A model generated the notes under the pieces. The model searched no databases, was not told where the DNA came from, and saw only the letters and a list, made by a program, of their open reading frames with translations. A stretch of 64,000 bases of DNA, from contig NZ_CP094828.1 of NCBI RefSeq assembly GCF_022865125.1, positions 372,001 to 436,000 on the forward strand. The letters are read 5' to 3'. This stretch comes from Acuticoccus sp. I52.16.1 (GTDB lineage Bacteria; Pseudomonadota; Alphaproteobacteria; Rhizobiales; Amorphaceae). The position numbers were made by a program, and so were the translations under genes. The stretch's first letter is position 1. Each line of letters starts with the position of its first letter. Positions 50,101-57,385 of this stretch are shown here, piece after piece.

Positions 50101-51399
50101 ATGATCCGATCGATCGGAGCGCTGGCGCTCGCCGCCATGTGTCTCGCCGGCCCCGCCGCCGCCGATCCGCTTCCCACGGCAGCTCCCGTAGACGTCGGCC
50201 TGCTGGCGGACCGCCTGGCGGCGATCGGCCCGCGCATCGAGGAGGACATCGCGGCGGGGAGCATTCCCGGCGCGGTGCTCCTGGTGCTGCGGGACGGGAA
50301 GGTCGCCTACCTGGAGGCGTTCGGCGAGAGCGACACCCGCAGCCACACCGCGATGGCGCCCGATTCGATCTTCCGCATCTATTCGATGACCAAGCCGATC
50401 ACGAGCATCGTCGTGATGCAACTCGTCGAAGAGGGACGGTTGAAGCTCTCCGACCCGGTGATGAAATATATCCCCTCCTTCATCAACGCAGTCGTCGCCC
50501 GCGAGGGAAAGGACGAGGACGGCAAGCCGGTCATCCTCGACGAGACCCTCGCCCCCCGCGCCCCCACGGTGCAGGACCTGCTGCGCCATACCTCGGGCGT
50601 GGTCTACGGCATCTTCGGCAGCGGTGCCGTGCGCCAGGCCTATCGCGACAGCCTCACCGGCCGCGAGGACATGACCGCGTTCGAGCAGGCGCAGGCGATC
50701 GGCGAGGCGCCCCTGGCCTTCGCGCCGGGCGCGGGCTGGGAGTACGGCCGCTCGACCGATATCCTCGGCGCGATCATCGAAGTGGTCGAGGATAAGCCGC
50801 TCGACGAGGTTTTCCAGGCGCGCGTCCTGGGTCCGCTGGGGATGACGGATACGGCGTTCTGGGTTGAGGACGAGGCGAAGTGGACCCGCCTCGCCCAGCC
50901 GCCGGACACCGCATTCGGCGGCCGTGAATTCTTCGCCGACCCGACGACGAAGCCGACGCTGCTCTCCGGCGGCGGGGGCCTGATGTCGACCGCGCCGGAC
51001 TATGCGCGCTTCGTGACGGCGCTGCTGAACGGAGGTGAACTGGAAGGGCGGCGCATCATCGGCCCTCGGACGCTCGCCTTCATGACGTCCGACCACCTCG
51101 GCGCCATACCCCACGGCGCGCCCGAGGGCGTCCCCTCGATCGGCTATCTGCCCGGCCCCGGCTACGGCTTCGGCCTTGGCGTCGCGGTGCGGACCGATGC
51201 GGGGCTGGCGCCCTTCCCCGGCTCGGTCGGCGACTATTTCTGGGGCGGCTATGCGGGAACCTACTTCTGGGTCGACCCGGCCGAGGACCTCGCCGTCGTG
51301 TTCATGATGCAGGCGCCGCGGATGGGCCCGGCCTACCGCGAGCTGCTGCGGAGCATGGTCTACGGCGCGTTGCTGCCTCTGAGAGCGGCGCCGGACTGA
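50101..51399 (+). CDS. Serine beta-lactamase-fold hydrolase (class C/esterase type)
   Basis: 432 residues with a signal peptide (SIGALALAAMCLAGPAAA|DP). The nucleophile motif S-x-x-K is in YSMTKPITS (about 98-106), the tyrosine motif appears as WEYGRSTD (instead of YxN), and WGGYAGTYFWVDP stands where the KTG/HxG strand should be. LLRHTSGVVYG is another typical stretch. Such proteins are carboxylesterases, DD-peptidases or transesterases more often than true beta-lactamases, and the Y-G-R variant points to an esterase. It ends 44 bases before a strong terminator. Confidence 0.87.
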   Translation: MIRSIGALALAAMCLAGPAAADPLPTAAPVDVGLLADRLAAIGPRIEEDIAAGSIPGAVLLVLRDGKVAYLEAFGESDTRSHTAMAPDSIFRIYSMTKPITSIVVMQLVEEGRLKLSDPVMKYIPSFINAVVAREGKDEDGKPVILDETLAPRAPTVQDLLRHTSGVVYGIFGSGAVRQAYRDSLTGREDMTAFEQAQAIGEAPLAFAPGAGWEYGRSTDILGAIIEVVEDKPLDEVFQARVLGPLGMTDTAFWVEDEAKWTRLAQPPDTAFGGREFFADPTTKPTLLSGGGGLMSTAPDYARFVTALLNGGELEGRRIIGPRTLAFMTSDHLGAIPHGAPEGVPSIGYLPGPGYGFGLGVAVRTDAGLAPFPGSVGDYFWGGYAGTYFWVDPAEDLAVVFMMQAPRMGPAYRELLRSMVYGALLPLRAAPD

Positions 51400-51443
51400 G
51401 CGCACGGCCCGGCCCGCGGCCCGGCCGAGCGCACGGCGCACGA

Positions 51444-51477
51444 AAAAAGCCCCGGCGGGATCCCGCCGGGGCTTTTT
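51444..51477. terminator. Bidirectional rho-independent terminator
   Basis: A perfect 34-base palindrome with 17-base arms (AAAAAGCCCCGGCGGGA and its complement). It reads A-tract, GC stem, T-tract in both directions, so it can end the plus-strand hydrolase transcript (stop at 51399) and the minus-strand ornithine decarboxylase transcript (stop at 51500). It is the only textbook terminator in the window. Confidence 0.95.
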
Positions 51478-51499
51478 CGTTCGGAGCCGAAGCGCCCCG

Positions 51500-52624
51500 T
51501 CAGATGACGTAGGACGCCAGCGGCGGGAAGCCGTTGAAGGCGACCGAGGCGTAGGTCGTCGTGTAGGCGCCGGTGCCGCCGATGAAGAGCTCGTCGCCGA
51601 TCTCCAGGTTCACCGGGAGCGGATACGGGGTCTTCTCGTACATCACGTCGACCGAGTCGCAGGTCGGGCCGGCGAGGATGCACGGGATCGCCTCGCCATG
51701 GCGCGACGACTGGATCGGGTAGCGAATCGCCTCGTCCATGGTTTCGGCGAGACCGTTGAACTTGCCGGCGTCGATGTAGACCCAGCGGATGTCGCTCTCG
51801 GCCTTCTGCGACACGAGGACGACCTCGGCCTTCAGAATGCCGGCGTTGCCCACCATGCCGCGTCCCGGCTCGATGATCGTCTCCGGCAGGCGGTTGCCGA
51901 AGTGCGCGCGGATCGAGGCGTTGATCTCGTGGCCGTACTCGCCCTCCTCGGGGATATCCTCGAGGTAGCGGGTGGCGAAGCCGCCGCCCAGGTTGACCAT
52001 CTTCAGCTCGATGCCGCGGTTGCCGAGCGTGCGGAAGATCTCGGCCGAGGACTCGAGCGCCTGGTCCCAGGCGCGCGGGTTCTTCTGCTGCGAGCCGACG
52101 TGGAAGGACACGCCGTAGGCGACGAGGCCCGAACGGTGAGCGTGGTCCAGAACGTCGATCGCCATCTGCGGCTCGCAGCCGAACTTTCGCGACAGGGCCC
52201 ACTCGGCGCCCTCGCCGTCGCACAGGATGCGGCAGTAGACGCGCGCGCCCGGCGCGGCACGCGCGACCTTGTCGACCTCGGCCTCGCAGTCGACGGCGAA
52301 CATGGTCACGCCGCGGGCGTGTGCTGCGGCGACGTCACGCTCTTTCTTGATGGTGTTGCCGAAGGAGACGCGGTTCGGCGTGGCGCCGGCGGCGAGCGCC
52401 ATGTCGATCTCCTGCACCGAGGCGCAGTCGAAGTTGGAGCCGAGCTCGGCCAGCAGCGCCAGGATCTCGGGCGCCGGGTTGGCTTTGACCGCATAGAAGA
52501 TACGGCTGTCCGGCATCGCCTTGGCGAAGCGGAGATAATTCTCGCGCACGACTTCGAGGTCCACGACGAGGCAAGGGCCCTCGGGACGTCGCTCGCGGAG
52601 GAAGTTCATGATGCGGTCGGTCAT
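51500..52624 (-). CDS. Ornithine decarboxylase (PLP, alanine-racemase-fold type)
   Basis: 374 residues from the ATG at 52624. PLP-lysine in FYAVKANP (K47), FHVGSQQ, the phosphate-binding GGGFAT, EPGRGMVG, and the second-subunit cysteine/aspartate motif GPTCDSVDVMYE. These mark a fold III eukaryote-like ornithine/lysine/arginine decarboxylase; length and motifs fit ornithine decarboxylase, the entry to putrescine and homospermidine. Upstream is an unusually long structured leader (52625 to about 53068). It ends at the bidirectional terminator. Confidence 0.9.
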   Translation of the reverse strand: MTDRIMNFLRERRPEGPCLVVDLEVVRENYLRFAKAMPDSRIFYAVKANPAPEILALLAELGSNFDCASVQEIDMALAAGATPNRVSFGNTIKKERDVAAAHARGVTMFAVDCEAEVDKVARAAPGARVYCRILCDGEGAEWALSRKFGCEPQMAIDVLDHAHRSGLVAYGVSFHVGSQQKNPRAWDQALESSAEIFRTLGNRGIELKMVNLGGGFATRYLEDIPEEGEYGHEINASIRAHFGNRLPETIIEPGRGMVGNAGILKAEVVLVSQKAESDIRWVYIDAGKFNGLAETMDEAIRYPIQSSRHGEAIPCILAGPTCDSVDVMYEKTPYPLPVNLEIGDELFIGGTGAYTTTYASVAFNGFPPLASYVI

Positions 52625-53293
52625 TGGCGCAACCCCAAAGCGTTGAAGGTTTGCGTCGGCGCGTCGTTCGCCGGAGACGCTGTGGAGGCGCCGTCCGTCG
52701 TCCTTCGAACCGAATGGCCCCCGCACTGGCCTGTTGTAAGGCGGGGGCGCGTCGCGTCACACGATCCGCACGAACGTCGCCTCCCGAAGGAAGTTCGGCC
52801 CGGCGGGGCGATTGGGGACGGAAACGTGACCTGCCGTGAAAGGCAGAGGGTTTTCGTCCAGTGATGCTAGCGCTTTGGGAGTTGGGGTAAGGCCCCCGCG
52901 ACCCGCACGCCTGGCAAGGATGTAGTCGCCTCTTCAGTGACCCCGGCTTTTGGACAGCCGGAAGAGACCAAGGAAGCCCTCTACGTCGTTGCTTCAAGTC
53001 GCGCTGCGGGTCGGGGAAAGCGGCTCCTCGCCGCCAAACACTCACCGCAGGGTCCGGTTCAATCCGGAAGACCGGTCATTGCCCCGCTGAACTTGGCTGA
53101 TCTTCCTGAAGCGAAAGAGCAACCAGACCCAGCGATGACCGGCACGCGACCACAGGCACGTGCGAAATTGGGCAGGCCGTATATGCTTGACCCGCGTCCA
53201 TTTTGCAAGGGGGGGATCGACACGCGATCGCGCAAAACTGGCTCGCGCAATTTCGCTTCCACTTCAGCCCCTTCATGAGGCACATGGGCGCCC
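52625..53293 (-). promoter_or_regulatory. Long structured 5' leader of the ornithine decarboxylase gene (speF-type leader candidate)
   Basis: 669 bases without a credible gene. In the transcript direction there are clear hairpins: 53053-53068 (5-base stem), 52943-52961 (6-base stem with an outer TCTTC/GAAGA pairing), 52831-52846 (5-base stem), 52780-52793 (5-base stem with a UUCG tetraloop) and 52717-52748 (8-base perfect stem, 16-base loop). Alphaproteobacterial ornithine decarboxylase genes often carry the speF RNA element in such a leader; I identify it by position and structure, not by consensus match. The end near 53200-53293 should also hold the promoter of the divergent antiporter gene. 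Confidence 0.5.
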
Positions 53294-55813
53294 ATGCCGT
53301 TGGCTCTCGTTCTCACCGCCGTCGTCGTTCTGGTCGCGCTGATCGCCCTCGTTCAGGCGGCTTCGAGCCGGCTTGCGCTGCCGCAGTCGGTGGCGTTGGC
53401 CGCCCTCGGCATCGTGCTGGGGCTTCTCGCCACGGCCGGCCATGCGCCCGAACCGCTGGCACCGCTCGCCGAGCTCTTCCGCGAGCTCCCCCTGTCGGCC
53501 GACGCGCTGACGCTGATTCTCCTGCCGCCGCTCCTGTTCGACGCCGCCTTCCGAATCGACGCCCGGCGGATGCTGGACGACGGCGCCTCCATCGTCCTCC
53601 TCGCCGTGGTGGCCGTCGCGGTGTCGACCTTCGCGATCGGCTTCGCGCTGGCGCCGGTCACCGGGATGGCGCTGTCGGTCTGCCTGCTCCTGGGGGCGAT
53701 CGTGTCGACCACCGATCCGCTGGCAGTGCTCTCCATCTTCCGCGACGTCGGCGCGCCGGCGCGCCTGGTGCGAATCGTCGAGGGCGAGAGCCTCTTCAAC
53801 GACGCGGCGGCGATCGCCCTCTTCACCATCCTCGTCGCCGCGTCCTCGGCGCAGAACGTGACCTTCGCGGACGGCGTGGTCGTCTTCCTGGTGAGCGGCA
53901 TCGGCGGTGCGGCGGTGGGCGTGGGGACCGGGATCGTCGCCAGCCTCTTCATCGCCATGACGCGCGGGCACGCCGCGGCGCTCACCTCCATCACCGTCGC
54001 CCTCCCTTATCTGACATGGGTGCTGTGCGAGGAGCAGCTCGGGATCTCCGGCGCGATGGCGGTGGTCGTCTCCGGGCTGTGGGCGGCGCGGCGGGCGCAG
54101 TCGGGCCGGGCCGTCGCCTCCTGGCGCCACGTGCACCAGATCTGGGAGCAGCTCTCCTTCTGGTCCAACAGCCTGATCTTCGTCCTCGCCGCCTTCCTAG
54201 TGCCGACGCTCCTGTCGCGCTTCGATCTGGCGATGGCGCTGGCGACCGGGGTGGTCGTCCTCGCCGCGTTCGGGGCGCGGGCCCTCATCCTGTGGGGCTT
54301 CCTGCCCATCCTGGAGCGTCTGGCGCTCGCGCAGAGCATCGAGCACCGCGCCAAGGCGCTGCTGTGGTGGGGCGGCATGCGCGGCGGACTGACACTGCTG
54401 CTGGCGCTCTCGGTGACCGAGATCGACGCCATCGCGCCCGCGGACCAGGAGTTCGTGGCGGTGCTCGCGACCGCCTTCACGCTGTTCACCATCTTCGTCA
54501 ACGGCTTGACCCTGCGCCCGCTGACGAGCCTCGTGGGGCTGACGCGGCTCTCACCGTTCGAGCGCCATCTGGGCGCCGGCGCCCGCGCCTTCGCCCGGCA
54601 GCGGGCCGCCGAACGCATCGGCGCAACCGCCGAGCAATACGGCATTGAGGCCGACATCGCCGACAATGCGCTGGAGGCCTACCGCGACGCCGCGAGTTCG
54701 CACGAGGCCGTGCCGGCGACGGCGCGCTCGCATCTGGCACTGGTCGTGCTGGCGCAGGCCGAGCGGGCCGCCCTCTCCCGCCACGCCGAGAACGCGGTGA
54801 TCTCGCCGCGCGTCGCCGAATTGTTGAACCGCGAGGTTCAGCGGGTGCGGGAGGCGGCGCGGGTGAACGGACGACGCGGCTACCTGGCGACGGCCGAGCG
54901 GGCCACCCGCTACACCCTCGCCTTCCGCGGCGCGCTCCTGGCACAGCGGTGGTTCGGCGTGCGGCGGCCGCTGGCGGCGGTGGTGTCGGACCGGTTCGAG
55001 AAGCTCATCGTCCACCGCCTGGTGCTGTCGGAGCTGGTCACCTTCTGTGCCGACCGCATCGCCCCGGTGATGGGCGAGCGCGTCGCGGAGGTGTGCGCAC
55101 GTATCCTCGAACGGCGGCGGACCAACGTCGCCAGTGCGCTCGACGCGCTGACCTTGCAGTATCCGCATTTCGCGCGCCGGCTGGAGCAGCGCTTCCTGGA
55201 GCGCGTGGCGCTCACCGAGGAGCATCAGGCCTACCAGGTCCTGCGCGAGGAAGGGATCCTCGCCGCGGACGTGTCGAGCGCGTTGGCCGACGAGATGGTC
55301 GCGGCGAACCGGCGCTTCACCGGCGCGTTGACGCTGGACCTGTCGGTGGACAAGCGGGCGATGGTGGCGGCGGTGCCGATGTTCGCCAAGGTGCCGGACG
55401 CGACGCTGTCGACGCTGGTTCGCAGCCTGCGCACGCGCTTCGTGGTGCCGGGGGAGCGGATCATCCGCCGCGGCGACACCGACGACGAGGTCTATTTCAT
55501 CGCCTCCGGCGCGGTGGAGGTCGACACCGGGACGCTGAAGGTGACACTCGGCCGCGGCAGTTGCGTGGGCGAGATCTCGGCCGTTCTGGGGGTCCCGCGC
55601 AGCGCCGACGTGACGATGCTGGGCTTCGGCGAGCTCCTCGTCCTGCCGGGCCGCGTCTTTCGCAACCTGTTGAGCGGCAACGACGATCTGCGCCGCGAGA
55701 TCGTCGCCGTGGCACGCCGGAGGCGGGCGGAGACCGACCGCGGAACGGCGAAACCGGAAAATCTGCAATCGGCGTTGAATCAATCGTCGGTGGGCGCTGG
55801 ACAGGCCGTCTGA
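53294..55813 (+). CDS. CPA1-type Na+/H+ antiporter with C-terminal cyclic-nucleotide-binding domain
   Basis: 839 residues. Residues 1 to about 420 form a 12-13-segment antiporter domain with LLPPLLFDAAF, VSTTDPLAVLSIF and EGESLFNDAAAIALF (the ND pair of CPA1 exchangers), plus WGGMRGGLTLLLAL. A cytoplasmic helical region (about 430-680) follows. The last part (about 700-805) is a cNMP-binding domain with GERIIRRGDTDDEVYFIASGAVEV and GEISAVLGVPRSADVTM; the G-E and R-S-A residues that hold the cyclic nucleotide are intact. Activity is probably gated by cAMP or a related nucleotide. It stands alone, before tRNA-Phe. Confidence 0.9.
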   Translation: MPLALVLTAVVVLVALIALVQAASSRLALPQSVALAALGIVLGLLATAGHAPEPLAPLAELFRELPLSADALTLILLPPLLFDAAFRIDARRMLDDGASIVLLAVVAVAVSTFAIGFALAPVTGMALSVCLLLGAIVSTTDPLAVLSIFRDVGAPARLVRIVEGESLFNDAAAIALFTILVAASSAQNVTFADGVVVFLVSGIGGAAVGVGTGIVASLFIAMTRGHAAALTSITVALPYLTWVLCEEQLGISGAMAVVVSGLWAARRAQSGRAVASWRHVHQIWEQLSFWSNSLIFVLAAFLVPTLLSRFDLAMALATGVVVLAAFGARALILWGFLPILERLALAQSIEHRAKALLWWGGMRGGLTLLLALSVTEIDAIAPADQEFVAVLATAFTLFTIFVNGLTLRPLTSLVGLTRLSPFERHLGAGARAFARQRAAERIGATAEQYGIEADIADNALEAYRDAASSHEAVPATARSHLALVVLAQAERAALSRHAENAVISPRVAELLNREVQRVREAARVNGRRGYLATAERATRYTLAFRGALLAQRWFGVRRPLAAVVSDRFEKLIVHRLVLSELVTFCADRIAPVMGERVAEVCARILERRRTNVASALDALTLQYPHFARRLEQRFLERVALTEEHQAYQVLREEGILAADVSSALADEMVAANRRFTGALTLDLSVDKRAMVAAVPMFAKVPDATLSTLVRSLRTRFVVPGERIIRRGDTDDEVYFIASGAVEVDTGTLKVTLGRGSCVGEISAVLGVPRSADVTMLGFGELLVLPGRVFRNLLSGNDDLRREIVAVARRRRAETDRGTAKPENLQSALNQSSVGAGQAV

Positions 55814-55856
55814 GCCCCACTATAACGCCGGCCTCGACGCATTGATTTGCGTCGCC

Positions 55857-55932
55857 GCCCAGGTAGCTCAGTTGGTAGAGCATGCGACTGAAAATCGCAG
55901 TGTCGGTGGTTCGAACCCGCCCCTGGGCACCA
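55857..55932 (+). tRNA. tRNA-Phe (GAA)
   Basis: 76 bases including the encoded CCA. Acceptor stem GCCCAGG with CCTGGGC; D arm GCTC/GAGC; anticodon arm TGCGA-CTGAAAA-TCGCA gives anticodon GAA; T arm GGTGG-TTCGAAC-CCGCC. All stems pair. No integrase gene or direct repeat marks it as an insertion site. Confidence 0.97.
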
Positions 55933-56056
55933 TTGCTTTCAAGGCCCTAGCCCGCCCCTTCCAAGGCCCGATCCCGCATCCGGCCGTCGTCCTCGGCGCA
56001 CTGCTTCCGGTCGGAGTCGTCGCGGCCGCGACGTCGTGCGGTCGGACTTAATGTTT

Positions 56057-56089
56057 CGAGCGACCGCGAGGTGTCCTCGCGGCCGCTCG
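56057..56089. terminator. Candidate terminator hairpin after the TRAP binding-protein gene
   Basis: CGAGCGACCGCGAGG (56057-56071) pairs with CCTCGCGGCCGCTCG (56075-56089) with one mismatch around a 3-base loop, 15 bases beyond the stop of the minus-strand dctP-like gene. No U-tract follows on the minus strand, so it may be a 3'-end stabiliser or a rho-assisted stop instead. Confidence 0.4.
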
Positions 56090-56103
56090 CCGGCCGAGCG
56101 GGT

Positions 56104-57171
56104 TTACTTGCCCAGGACGCCGCGGGCCTTGGCGACATAGGCCTCACCGTCGAAGCCGAGTTCGGCGGCGCGGTCGTAGAAGGCCTTGTAGGCGGCCTCG
56201 GAATATTCCGGGGCGGTGACGCGGGCGATCTCGCTCGCCGGCGCGGTCCACAGCTCGACGCCGTTCTCGGCCATCTCGTCGACCGCGGCGTTCACGTACG
56301 TGTAGAAGTCGTACAGCGCCTCGTGCTGCAGGTCGTCCATCTCCACGCGGATCGCCGCGCGCAGGTCCTGCGGGATCTCTTCCCAGGTGTCCTTGTTGAT
56401 GAGAATGACCCAGCCGGTGATCGGGCCGATCTTCCAGTTCTGTACGTTCTTGGCGAGGCGCCAGTATTCCTGCCCGTTGCCGTAGCAGGTCGAGGTGAAG
56501 ACACCGTCGATCACGCCGCGCTCCAGCGCCGGCGGCACCTCGGACAGGGGAAGCGGCGCGGGCTTGGCGCCGATCGCCTCCATCAGCGCGGCCGTCTGTG
56601 GGTTGTGCACGCGCAGCTTCTTGCCCTTGAAGTCCTCCAACGTGCGGATCGGCTCCTTGGAGAACAGCGCCTGGCTGCACCAGGCGCCCTCGGCCAGCAC
56701 TACCGAGTTCCAGTTCTCTTCCCACAGCTGGGCGACATCGTCGCACCAGAACGATTCGCACAGGTAGGCGTACTCGGCCATGTTGTCGACGAGGCCGGGC
56801 AGGTTGAAGAGGCCCATGCGGGGGTCTTCGCCGGCGAGGTAGGTGTGCAGCGCGCCCGACATCGGCACCCGCCCGTCGCGCACTGCGGCGGTGATCTGCG
56901 TGCCGCCGACGAGCGAATCGTTCAGCGTGACCTGCACCTTGCCGTCGGTCGCCTTGGCGATCCGCTCCGGCACCTGTTCCATCATGGCGGTGTAGAGCGA
57001 GTTGGGCGACGGCAGGACGCCCATCGTCAGGTCGAAGTCCTGCGCGCTGGCGGGCGTGGCGATGGCGAAGCCGGCGGCGAGCGCCAGCACCGGCGCCGCG
57101 AGCGCACGCATGAGCCGCCGCGCCGGTGAACCGGCTGCGCGCGTATTGGTTTTGGCGACGTGCCCGAGCAT
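56104..57171 (-). CDS. TRAP transporter periplasmic binding protein (DctP family)
   Basis: 355 residues from the ATG at 57171, with a strong ribosome site (AGGGAGGATTGGA). A long n-region precedes the signal peptide core (MRALAAPVLALAAGFAIATPASA|QDF). The DctP fold shows MEQVPERIAKATDGKVQVTL and the selectivity-arginine region LEDFKGKKLRVHNPQTAALMEAIGA (R in LRVHNP), then LPLSEVPPALERGVIDGVFTS. It captures an organic acid or similar anion for the divergent permease. Several cysteines (CESFWCDD, WCSQ, TCYG) are unusual for a DctP protein and could form disulfides. Confidence 0.9.
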   Translation of the reverse strand: MLGHVAKTNTRAAGSPARRLMRALAAPVLALAAGFAIATPASAQDFDLTMGVLPSPNSLYTAMMEQVPERIAKATDGKVQVTLNDSLVGGTQITAAVRDGRVPMSGALHTYLAGEDPRMGLFNLPGLVDNMAEYAYLCESFWCDDVAQLWEENWNSVVLAEGAWCSQALFSKEPIRTLEDFKGKKLRVHNPQTAALMEAIGAKPAPLPLSEVPPALERGVIDGVFTSTCYGNGQEYWRLAKNVQNWKIGPITGWVILINKDTWEEIPQDLRAAIRVEMDDLQHEALYDFYTYVNAAVDEMAENGVELWTAPASEIARVTAPEYSEAAYKAFYDRAAELGFDGEAYVAKARGVLGK

Positions 57172-57244
57172 TCCAATCCTCCCTGGATTTCGTCTTTGCA
57201 GGTCGCGCCGGACGGACCGGGCCGCGACCGTTCTGCCAATCATA

Positions 57245-57255
57245 CAATCTGATTG
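57245..57255. promoter_or_regulatory. Palindrome in the TRAP divergent promoter
   Basis: CAATC-T-GATTG, a perfect 11-base palindrome, within an A/T-rich stretch (57238-57264) that also contains AATCA-N7-TGATT (57238-57254). It lies between the divergent dctP-like and fused permease genes. GntR-type operators have similar form, but no regulator gene is adjacent. Confidence 0.4.
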
Positions 57256-57385
57256 ATCGATTGCAACGGCTGGGGCGCGATGCTACGGTTCGTCACGTCA
57301 CGATACCGCTCAAAACTCCCGCATTTCACGAAGCTGATTTTGCGAGGTTTCTCGCCGAGCGGCCGCGTGCAGGAGAGACGAACCC

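Noticed and set aside
52335-53045. Arg-rich open frame in the ornithine decarboxylase leader as a regulatory leader peptide
   Set aside because: It has no stop before running into the decarboxylase gene out of frame, and lacks a ribosome site; chance open frames are common at this GC content.
55857-56103. tRNA-Phe as an integration site of a genomic island
   Set aside because: No integrase, no repeat of the tRNA 3' end and no change of composition on either side.
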